Below, in pieces: positions 17,061 through 24,102 of a stretch of DNA of 64,000 nt. Both the position numbers and the translations under genes were made by a program. Under the pieces are notes generated by a model. The model had not been told where the DNA came from and ran no database searches. It saw nothing but the letters and a program-made list of their open reading frames with translations. The DNA comes from Elusimicrobia bacterium RIFOXYA2_FULL_47_53 (GTDB lineage: Bacteria; Elusimicrobiota; Endomicrobiia; Endomicrobiales; XYA2-FULL-47-53): the NCBI GenBank assembly GCA_001800315.1, contig MGVE01000014.1, positions 49,358 through 113,357 of the forward strand, in the 5' to 3' direction. Within the stretch, counting starts at the first letter, position 1, and every line of letters starts with the position of its first letter.

Positions 17061-18365
17061 TTATAGGCTCTTAAACTTAAGCACAAGCGGAGTTCCCTGA
17101 AAGCCGAAACGGTCCCTGATGGCGTTCTCCAGGTACCTGCGGTAAGAGAAATGCACAAGTTCCACCGAGTTTACCGTAAAGACAAAACACGGCGCCATCG
17201 CTCCGTGCTGAACGACTTTGTGAACGCGCAGAATTTTCCCTTTTCTGGAGAGCGGCCTGTTTCTCAGGGCCGAGTCAATAGTGTCCTTAAGCTCCTGTTC
17301 TGGCACGATTCTGGTGTACTGGTTGTAAACCTTGTTTACCTCGGTTAAAATTCTTTCCGTGCGCTGGCCGGTTTTTGCCGAAATAAATATCATCTCCGAC
17401 CACCAGAGAAACTGAAGCTTTTGTTCAAGCTGCCGTTTTATATCTTTAACCGCGTCTTCTCTCTCCTCAACCAAATCCCACTTGTTCAGGGCAATAATGC
17501 AGCCCCTGTGATTTTTCAAAATCAGTTCGGCTATTCTGGCTTCGGTTTCGCCCACGCCTATGGTCGCGTCTATAACAAGTATCGCGACATCCGCTCTTTC
17601 CAGCGCCCAGTTCGCGCTCAGAGTTGAGAGGTACTCCATGTCATTTTTAAATTTATGTTTTCTGTGAAGCCCTGGGGTGTCAATGATAACATACTGCTGG
17701 CCGTCTCTTTCTATGGTTATGTCTACGGCCTCCCGCGTCGTGCCGGGTTGATCGTTTACTATCACCCGGTCCTCTTTCATGAGCTTGTTTAAAAGAGACG
17801 ACTTGCCGACATTAGGTTTTCCGACGAGAACTATTGATATAGGCCGGCCCTTTATGTCAAGCAGTTCGCTCTTGGTATTTTTAACGCTTGCGCTTATTTT
17901 GTCAAGCAGCGTGTTGATATTCAGTCCGTGAGTGCCGGAAACGGTTATATAGTCGTCAAAGCCGAGCCTGAAAAAATCGCTGGCTTTTACCTCTTCTTTT
18001 TCGGTGTCTATTTTATTGATCAGCAGTATGACTTTTTTCGCGTACTTCCGCAGGATCGCCGCGATGTCGCCGTCCAGCGGGTGGTACCCGTTTTTTCCGT
18101 CTACCGCGAAAAGCACAAGACCGGCTTTTTTCAGCCCCTCCTCCATCTGGCGGCGTATCTGGGCGGAAATATAATTCGTATTATCTTCCCAGCCGCCGGT
18201 GTCAATGAGCTGGAACTTTTTGCCGTTCCATTCAACCGGCATTTCATTGCGGTCCCTGGTGGTTCCGGGTTCATGGTGAACTAACGCCCTTTTCTTCCCG
18301 CAGATCCTGTTAAAGAGGGTGGATTTTCCGACATTGGGCCGGCCGATTACGACGACATTTTCCAT
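17061..18365 (-). CDS. der: Ribosome-associated GTPase Der (EngA)
   Basis: 434 residues with two tandem GTPase domains and a KH-like C-terminal domain, needed for 50S subunit assembly. Domain 1: GRPNVGKSTLFNR, DTGGW, NKID. Domain 2: GKPNVGKSSLLNKL, DTPGL, NKWD. The C-terminus reads LVHFSYRRYLENAIRDRFGF. It lies two bases after pgsA and directly before plsY. Confidence 0.98.
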   Translation of the reverse strand: MENVVVIGRPNVGKSTLFNRICGKKRALVHHEPGTTRDRNEMPVEWNGKKFQLIDTGGWEDNTNYISAQIRRQMEEGLKKAGLVLFAVDGKNGYHPLDGDIAAILRKYAKKVILLINKIDTEKEEVKASDFFRLGFDDYITVSGTHGLNINTLLDKISASVKNTKSELLDIKGRPISIVLVGKPNVGKSSLLNKLMKEDRVIVNDQPGTTREAVDITIERDGQQYVIIDTPGLHRKHKFKNDMEYLSTLSANWALERADVAILVIDATIGVGETEARIAELILKNHRGCIIALNKWDLVEEREDAVKDIKRQLEQKLQFLWWSEMIFISAKTGQRTERILTEVNKVYNQYTRIVPEQELKDTIDSALRNRPLSRKGKILRVHKVVQHGAMAPCFVFTVNSVELVHFSYRRYLENAIRDRFGFQGTPLVLKFKSL

Positions 18366-18367
18366 AG

Positions 18368-18877
18368 TTATAGCCTTTTGCTTCCGCTGATGAAATAATC
18401 AAGCCCCGAGATAACCGTAAAGCCTACGGTCGCCAGAAGCAGCGGCTCCGTTACAGACTGCGGGATTCCCAGGATAATTATCCATACGGTAAACATTTGA
18501 AACACGGTTGTTATCTTGCTTAAGACCCGCGGTTTAATTTCCGTGGAGCCTTTAAGAATGTAAATTACTGTCCAGCCCAGGACGATTATGATATCGCGGC
18601 TTAAGATTACCACGAAAATCCAGAGCGACAATTTCCCCAGGAAGGCAAGCGTGAGATAGGATGAGAGCATAAGCAGTTTGTCGGCCAGCGGGTCTAAAAA
18701 CGAACCGAGCTGGGTCTTCTGCTTTTTGTAGCGCGCCACAAAGCCGTCAAGAGCGTCGGATAAAATGGTGAAAGTGAAAATTATTGCCGGCCACGGGGCA
18801 AGGCCCTGCAAAAGCAATACAATAAAAACCGGAATTAAGAAAATCCTGACCAGCGTAATTTTGTTTGCGAGAGTCAT
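18368..18877 (-). CDS. pgsA: CDP-diacylglycerol-glycerol-3-phosphate 3-phosphatidyltransferase
   Basis: 169 residues with several membrane helices. The CDP-alcohol phosphotransferase signature is SDALDGFVARYKKQKT followed by GSFLDPLADK. It makes phosphatidylglycerol phosphate. The ATG at 18877 (MTLANKITLVRIFLIP) overlaps the hflX stop as ATGA. A frame extended to 18931 lies within hflX and is not family sequence. Confidence 0.95.
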   Translation of the reverse strand: MTLANKITLVRIFLIPVFIVLLLQGLAPWPAIIFTFTILSDALDGFVARYKKQKTQLGSFLDPLADKLLMLSSYLTLAFLGKLSLWIFVVILSRDIIIVLGWTVIYILKGSTEIKPRVLSKITTVFQMFTVWIIILGIPQSVTEPLLLATVGFTVISGLDYFISGSKRL

Positions 18878-20124
18878 TTTTTTGGCCTTCCGAGGATAGA
18901 TTGAATTATGCTCCACTGTTCGGAGCTGCACTCTATTTTAAGCCTGATCCTGTTTTTATCGTATTCCTGCTTTTTTACCACTGAAATGGAATGAATTTTA
19001 TTTACCAGCGCGCTCTCGCTGTGATCCAAAGACAGCGTGTGCGCGAAAAGTTTCGGTGTCACTATTTTTTCAACGGCCTTAAGCAGCGCGCCGACGCCTT
19101 CGCCGGTTTTAGCCGAAATCGCTATGGCCTTGTTTCCTCTAAGCCTCTCCAGCCTGTTTTTGGCAAGCAGGTCAGCTTTGTTAAACACGGTTATCATGGG
19201 GATGTTTTGAGCGCCCAGTTCCTTTAAGACATTTATAACGGTTTCTTCCTGCGCCGAACAGGCGGGGTTTGACGCGTCTATAAGGTGAATAAGGCAGTTT
19301 GCGCCGCTGATTTCCTCAAGAGTGGCCTTAAAGGAAGCCACGAGCATGTGAGGCAGTTTATTTATAAAGCCCACCGTGTCGGTGAAAAGAACCGTCCTGC
19401 CGTTTTCAAGTTTCACCTGCCGCGTCGTAGGGTCCAGCGTCGCGAAGAGTTTATCGTCGGCGTAAATCTCGCCGCGTTCGCAAAGCAGGTTCAGCAGGGT
19501 GGACTTGCCGGCGTTTGTATAGCCGACGATTGAAATCAATGCCTGAGAGTTCTGAGCTCTTTTTTGCCTGAGCACCTTGCGGTGTTCGGAAATAAGCTCT
19601 ATCTCGCGGTCAAGGAAGGCCATGCGGTCGCGAATCTTTCTCTGGTCAATCTCAAGCTTCTTCTCGCCGGGGCCGCGCCTGGTGCCGATTCCGCCGGCCT
19701 GGCTGTCCAGCGAAAGGCCTCTTTTAGAAAGCCTGGGAAGGTAATACTCAAGCTGGGCCCTTTCCACCTGCAGGATTCCCTCTTTTGAACGCGCCCTGCG
19801 GGCGAATATGTCAAGGATCAGCCTTGTTCTGTCTATAATTTTCAGGCCCGTTATCTCTTCAAGGTTTTTCTGCTGAACGGGTTTGAGTTCGTCGTCAAAT
19901 ATTATTGAAACAATTCCGAGTTCTCTGGCCAGGGCCGCTATCTCCGCGGCTTTCCCGCGCCCGATAAAACAGGCCGAATCTATAGAGGCTCTGTTCTGGA
20001 CTATTCTTTTTTCAACCCGGGCTCCGGCGGTTTCCGCGAGCCTGGAGAGTTCGTCCAGAGAGTCGTTTATGTCTCTTAGTTTTTGTCCGGGCAGGCAAAC
20101 GCCCGCGAGCAATGCTTTTTCCAT
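18874..20124 (-). CDS. hflX: Ribosome-splitting GTPase HflX
   Basis: 416 residues. The N-terminal HflX domain (DELKPVQQKNLEEI, SKEGILQVERAQLEYYLPRL, GGIGTRRGPGEKKLE) is followed by a GTPase domain with GYTNAGKSTLLNLL, DTVGFI and NKADL. HflX rescues stalled or stressed ribosomes. It is the first gene of the operon that continues with pgsA, der, plsY, gpsA and HU, so two ribosome GTPases are mixed with phospholipid genes. Confidence 0.96.
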   Translation of the reverse strand: MEKALLAGVCLPGQKLRDINDSLDELSRLAETAGARVEKRIVQNRASIDSACFIGRGKAAEIAALARELGIVSIIFDDELKPVQQKNLEEITGLKIIDRTRLILDIFARRARSKEGILQVERAQLEYYLPRLSKRGLSLDSQAGGIGTRRGPGEKKLEIDQRKIRDRMAFLDREIELISEHRKVLRQKRAQNSQALISIVGYTNAGKSTLLNLLCERGEIYADDKLFATLDPTTRQVKLENGRTVLFTDTVGFINKLPHMLVASFKATLEEISGANCLIHLIDASNPACSAQEETVINVLKELGAQNIPMITVFNKADLLAKNRLERLRGNKAIAISAKTGEGVGALLKAVEKIVTPKLFAHTLSLDHSESALVNKIHSISVVKKQEYDKNRIRLKIECSSEQWSIIQSILGRPKK

Positions 20125-20170
20125 TTATATAGACTAAAAAATCCGCGCGGTTCAGTCGGCGGACACTTTG

Positions 20171-20212
20171 AAATTGTAGCCCGAAAGAGGTTTTTCAACC
20201 GACTCAAATTAT
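20171..20212. repeat. Half of the nspC-upstream TIR element
   Basis: This 42-base stretch matches the reverse complement of 39988-40029 at 40 of 42 positions, sharing GAAAAACCTCTTTCGGGCT. It lies between miaA and hflX. The other half of the long element is missing. A shorter inverted partner CAGTCGGCGG lies just to the left, suggesting a deletion derivative. Confidence 0.75.
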
Positions 20213-20220
20213 ACTATATT

Positions 20221-21150
20221 TTAAATACTTTTTGCAATTTTAGACGCGGTTGAGACAGGGTCAAAACTCCGGCCAGAAACTTTGATCCAGCGGATATTCG
20301 GATTTTTTCTAAACCATGTCATCTGTCTTTTGGCGTAATGGCGGGTGTCCAGGCTGATCAGCGCCGCGGTTTCATCAAGAGATATTTTCTCCTCAAGAAA
20401 ATCTATAACGCGCGAATAGCCGATACCGCTTAAGCCGGGGCAGTCCTTCTTAAATCCGAGGGATAAAACTTTTTTTGCCTCGTCTATCATGCCGTTTTTC
20501 AGCATTTCCGCGCTTCTTTTCTCAATATTTGAGTAGAGTTCCTCTTTATCCCAGAGCAGGCCGAACTGCAGAAACTCCCCCGCGGGTTTTTTTGGTTTCT
20601 TGTGCCACTCCGAAATGGGAACTCCGCTTATTCTGTAGACTTCAAGTGCTCTGATAAGCCTCTGGGGGTTAGACTTGTTTTTCTCTGCCGACTCGGCGTC
20701 AACGGCCGAAAGCTTGTCGTAGAGGTATTTCGCGCCGTGCTTCTCAAACATTTCTTTTAGCTCGTTTCTTATGGCGTCGTCTTTTTCCGGGAGTTCGTTT
20801 AAGCCTTCGCTTAACGCCTTTATGTAGAGCCCCGTGCCGCCGGCAATAATAGGGAGCCGCGATTTTTTTTCAATTTTTTTAATGGCGGAAACGGCGGCTT
20901 TCCGGAAATCGCCGGCGCTGAAATAGCCGTCCGGCTCTATTATATCGGTGAGGTGCTGAGGTATTCCTTTATAAACACGCAGAGATTTTTCCGCGTCCCA
21001 TTGCCCGGCTTTATTGGTCCCGATATCTAAATATCTGTAAACCTGCCTTGAATCGGCGGAAATTATTTCCCCTTTTAGTATTTTTGCGAGTTCCGCGCCG
21101 ACAGCTGTTTTTCCGGATGCCGTGGCCCCCGTTAATATGATATTTACCAT
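20221..21150 (-). CDS. miaA: tRNA dimethylallyltransferase
   Basis: 309 residues. It transfers a dimethylallyl group to A37 of tRNAs reading UNN codons. The P-loop is LTGATASGKTAVG. ISADSRQVYRYLDIGTNKAG, AGGTGLYIKAL, NPQRLIRALEVYR and TRHYAKRQMTWFRKNPNIRW are all characteristic. miaB, which acts on its product, is 6.5 kb upstream in the same orientation, not in the same operon. Confidence 0.97.
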   Translation of the reverse strand: MVNIILTGATASGKTAVGAELAKILKGEIISADSRQVYRYLDIGTNKAGQWDAEKSLRVYKGIPQHLTDIIEPDGYFSAGDFRKAAVSAIKKIEKKSRLPIIAGGTGLYIKALSEGLNELPEKDDAIRNELKEMFEKHGAKYLYDKLSAVDAESAEKNKSNPQRLIRALEVYRISGVPISEWHKKPKKPAGEFLQFGLLWDKEELYSNIEKRSAEMLKNGMIDEAKKVLSLGFKKDCPGLSGIGYSRVIDFLEEKISLDETAALISLDTRHYAKRQMTWFRKNPNIRWIKVSGRSFDPVSTASKIAKSI

Positions 21151-21180
21151 GCGCGTTATTTTAGCTTATTAGGAAATAAA

Positions 21181-21214
21181 AAAAAAGCAGGGAAAAAATT
21201 CCCTGCTTTTTTTC
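21181..21214 (-). terminator. Intrinsic terminator after the small lipoprotein gene
   Basis: AGCAGGGAA and TTCCCTGCT form a nine-base stem around a short A-rich loop, flanked by A- and T-runs on both strands. It lies eight bases after the lipoprotein stop and separates that gene from miaA. Confidence 0.88.
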
Positions 21215-21221
21215 TAAAAAC

Positions 21222-21371
21222 TTATTTCGCCTGATCAGCGGCGGGTGTTGCCGGAACGGCCGGCGCTTCAGCCGCGGGGGCAGCCTGTTCTGCGACAGGA
21301 GCCTGTTCGGCTTTTTTGCAGCCTGCGAAAATCGCGGCGGCAAGAATTGCAAGAAGAGCTATCTTTTTCAT
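21222..21371 (-). CDS. Small Ala/Pro-rich lipoprotein
   Basis: 49 residues. MKKIALLAILAAAIFAGCKK is a signal sequence with lipobox FAGC; the Cys at residue 18 would be lipidated. The mature part is 32 residues of Ala, Pro, Glu and Gln and is probably disordered. It has a strong promoter 60 bases upstream, an AGAGGTG ribosome site and its own terminator, so it is a well-expressed monocistronic gene. Size and layout recall Lpp- or spacer-type envelope lipoproteins, but there is no coiled coil; function unknown. Confidence 0.85.
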   Translation of the reverse strand: MKKIALLAILAAAIFAGCKKAEQAPVAEQAAPAAEAPAVPATPAADQAK

Positions 21372-21429
21372 TTTGTTCACCTCTCTTTCTTTTATTACTT
21401 TTGAGCCAGCACTATTTTTTAATCCGCCG

Positions 21430-21459
21430 ATTATACAAAGAAACTCAAAACTAAGTCAA
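21430..21459 (-). promoter_or_regulatory. Promoter of the small lipoprotein gene
   Basis: On the minus strand TTGACT (21454-21459), an 18-base spacer ending in TTTG and TATAAT (21430-21435) form a strong sigma-70 promoter, with about 55 bases of leader. Confidence 0.8.
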
Positions 21460-21478
21460 GTTTTTTACACCCCTTTTT

Positions 21479-21700
21479 TTAAGTTATAAGTTTTAAGTTG
21501 TAAGTTATAAGTGAACGGCGGACTTCGGTGCCGTCATACCAGCGGAAGCTGGTATCCAGAGGTTTTTCTGGATTCCGGAGTGGCGGCCCAATGCTTTGAA
21601 TAAAATCAGCCGGCCTCCCAGGCGAATGCGAAGCATTCTTCACCCGTCCAAAGACGGGTGATTTTTCGCCGCGGGACAAAACAATTCCGGAATGACAGGG
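21479..21700. repeat. Interspersed composite repeat cluster 3
   Basis: Order: tandem AAGTTATAAGTTTTAAG motif (21481-21515), palindrome GTCATACCAGCGGAAGCTGG extending to TATCCAG (21533-21559), GGTTTTTCTG, then the roughly 105-nt block with CACCCGTCCAAAGACGGGTG (21574-21678). The same order recurs at 37060-37210. Nothing else is seen up to the mutL stop at 21764. Confidence 0.85.
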
Positions 21701-21763
21701 CTGGGCCGAGATGGCGAGGCGCCGCCTAACCGGAGGATCAGGAAAAAAATTCTGGGTGAATTC

Positions 21764-23503
21764 TCAGGTTCTTCCGAAATGCTTTCTTAATTCGCTGAGC
21801 GTTATTTTCAAGACGGTCGGGCGTCCGTGAGGGCAGGTGAAGGGAGCCTGGCATTTGAGAAGATCGGAAATAAGCCTGCTCATTTCCTCGCAGGACATAT
21901 GTTCCCCCGCCTTGATACTGCCGCGGCAGGCTGAGCGGATAATCAGTTCAAGCTTTCGCGCGGAAGGAATATTCCTTTCTTCAGAGAGAGATTCTATTAT
22001 GGCGCCGAGAATGTCTTTAATGTCTCTTAAATTACCCAGCACCGACGGCACCGCTGATATCCTGAAAGTGTTAGAGCCGAATTCTTCAATTTCCCAGCCC
22101 GTTTGTCTTAAGTCCGGCAGAATGCCTTTCAAAAGAGAGGCGGCCCCGGGATTAAAATCAAGCGTCTGCGGCATCAGGAGCCCCTGAACCGCGATTTTTT
22201 TGTCTTTAAACTCGCTTATATAGCGTTCATACCGTATCCTCTCGGCGGCGGCATGCTGGTCAATAATTACGAATTCTCCCTTTATGGAGGCGGCGATAAA
22301 AGAGTTGAAGAACTGGCCGATAACTTTCGTGTCGCTGGCGGTATTGTCATCGGCGCCTACCCGGGCGGCTTCGGAGGAAACGGCGAATATATCGCTTTGA
22401 TTGAGTTTTGCGCTATTGAATTCATCGTAGCGCAGGGCGGTTTCAGAAACAAAATCGCTCCTCCGCGCCGCTATGCCATCAGACGGAACATTTCCCGGCA
22501 TTCCCATGGAAACAGGCGCCGCGGTAAGAGCGTTTTTTACGGCTCTATAAATGAAATCGTGAAGCTCTCTTTCTTTGGAGAACTTAACTTCTCTTTTCGT
22601 GGGATGGATATTCGCGTCAATCTCGGCGGGGTTGACCTCAATAAATAACACGGCTCCGGGGTGCCTGCCGGAAGGAAGGTTTTCGCGAAAAGCTTCGTAG
22701 AGCGCGTGGCCTATGTTTTTCCCGAGGTTTACGGGCCTTTTATTTACAAAAAGATACTGATAATTTTTTGTGGGCAGGCTGTGCTCGGTTTTTGTCACAA
22801 AACCACTTAAGGATATCATCGGATTGGAAGCGCTTACCGCGGTAAGCGAGGAGGTAAAATCATTGCCGAAAACATCAACAAGGCGTTCAAAGCCGCTTTT
22901 CGCCGACGGAGCGTTTAACAGTATTTTGCCGTCCACGGTAAGCTTAAAGGAAATAGCGTGGTGTGAGGCGGCGAGCTCCTCAACGGTTGAAATTATGCGG
23001 GACCGTTCCGTGGCGTCGCTTTTAAGAAATTTTGCCCTCGCGGGAGTGTTGAAAAAAAGGTTGGCGGTCTCAACTACGGTGCCCGGCGAGCCGGCCCAGG
23101 CTTTGCTTTCAATTAATTTTCCGCCGGAGAGTTTTATCTCCCAGCCGTTGGCCGCGCCTCTTTCCTGGGTTTGAATGGTCAGGTTGGACACCGCGGCTAT
23201 GGAAGGAAGCGCTTCTCCGCGGAAACCCATGGTGGATAAGTTATAGATATCGTCAAAACCCGATATTTTGCTGGTCGCGTGCCTGGTCACGGAAAGCGCG
23301 AGGTCTTCTCTGGACATCCCCGTGCCGTCGTCGCGCACGCGCATAAGTGTTTTCCCCGCGCCTTCCACGGTTATGTCAATTGTTTTGCTTCCTGCGTCAA
23401 TAGAGTTTTCTACAAGCTCTTTTAAGGCGTTTGAGGGCCTTTCTATCACTTCGCCGGCCGCTATTTTATTGATTGTTTCGCTGGTGAGTATTTTAATCGC
23501 CAT
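21764..23503 (-). CDS. mutL: DNA mismatch repair protein MutL (endonuclease type)
   Basis: 579 residues. The N-terminal GHKL ATPase shows ELVENSIDAGSKTI, VRDDGTGM, RHATSKI and GFRGEALPSI. The C-terminal domain keeps the endonuclease motif as DQHAAAERIRYE, plus SACRGSIKAGE and CPHGRPT. MutL therefore probably nicks the nascent strand itself, as in bacteria lacking MutH. The linker is short for the family. mutS is 0.6 kb upstream, separated by the PilZ gene and a terminator. Confidence 0.97.
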   Translation of the reverse strand: MAIKILTSETINKIAAGEVIERPSNALKELVENSIDAGSKTIDITVEGAGKTLMRVRDDGTGMSREDLALSVTRHATSKISGFDDIYNLSTMGFRGEALPSIAAVSNLTIQTQERGAANGWEIKLSGGKLIESKAWAGSPGTVVETANLFFNTPARAKFLKSDATERSRIISTVEELAASHHAISFKLTVDGKILLNAPSAKSGFERLVDVFGNDFTSSLTAVSASNPMISLSGFVTKTEHSLPTKNYQYLFVNKRPVNLGKNIGHALYEAFRENLPSGRHPGAVLFIEVNPAEIDANIHPTKREVKFSKERELHDFIYRAVKNALTAAPVSMGMPGNVPSDGIAARRSDFVSETALRYDEFNSAKLNQSDIFAVSSEAARVGADDNTASDTKVIGQFFNSFIAASIKGEFVIIDQHAAAERIRYERYISEFKDKKIAVQGLLMPQTLDFNPGAASLLKGILPDLRQTGWEIEEFGSNTFRISAVPSVLGNLRDIKDILGAIIESLSEERNIPSARKLELIIRSACRGSIKAGEHMSCEEMSRLISDLLKCQAPFTCPHGRPTVLKITLSELRKHFGRT

Positions 23504-23524
23504 TTGTAGTTTGAGTTTGAGAAA

Positions 23525-23546
23525 ACCCCGGTGCGATGACCGGGGT
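23525..23546 (-). terminator. Terminator between the PilZ gene and mutL
   Basis: ACCCCGG and CCGGGGT form a seven-base stem with an eight-base loop. On the minus strand it is followed by TTTTCTC. It would end the mutS-PilZ transcript just upstream of mutL. Confidence 0.65.
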
Positions 23547-23585
23547 AAATAAATTGAGCTCGCGCGTAAGCCGCCTGAAATCGGG

Positions 23586-24023
23586 TTAGCGGGTTTTGGT
23601 TGTTTTCGCTAGCCTCGCGGATTTCTGGCAGAGCTCAAAATACGAGCATTTCTCGCTGCAGACATCGGTTACGCCAAGAGAAAGTTTTGTGTTGCAGTCC
23701 GCGTAGTCAAATCCCATGCGGTTAATATGGCGGAAATCAACGGGGTCAATGGTCGTAAAGGAAATGCCCAGGCGCCACATCTCGCCTTTCGCGAGCGCCC
23801 ATACGATTTTTCCGGACAACGGTTTAGTTTTTAAGCCCGGCAGGTCCAGGGAAAGATTTACTTCGGTTCCGACCGAGATAGAAGCGAAGGTCAGAATTGC
23901 CATTCCGCCCGCGGAAAGCTCAACTAACACTCCGGGGAGCACCTTTTCATTTAAGGCGATTTGAATGGTTTTGTCTATTTCGTGCAGAACCGGATAGCGT
24001 TTGTATCTGCGCTTTTCGTCCAT
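23586..24023 (-). CDS. PilZ-domain protein with a C-terminal four-cysteine cluster
   Basis: 145 residues. Residues 1-100 are a PilZ domain. RRYKRYPV gives the Arg-rich loop, and VELSAGGMAI matches the [DN]xSxxG site with Glu in place of Asp/Asn. PilZ domains usually bind cyclic di-GMP. The last 40 residues carry Cys110, Cys122, Cys126 and Cys132 (spacing 11, 3 and 5 intervening residues), a plausible zinc or iron-sulfur site not part of the usual PilZ fold. The gene lies between mutS and mutL. Confidence 0.85.
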   Translation of the reverse strand: MDEKRRYKRYPVLHEIDKTIQIALNEKVLPGVLVELSAGGMAILTFASISVGTEVNLSLDLPGLKTKPLSGKIVWALAKGEMWRLGISFTTIDPVDFRHINRMGFDYADCNTKLSLGVTDVCSEKCSYFELCQKSARLAKTTKTR

Positions 24024-24102
24024 TTTCTCTCCTTGGCCGCCCCTCGGGCAGCCGGTTGGCGGAAGTAATTTTTATTTTCCCGATAACGCTCCCGGGAGCT
24101 TA

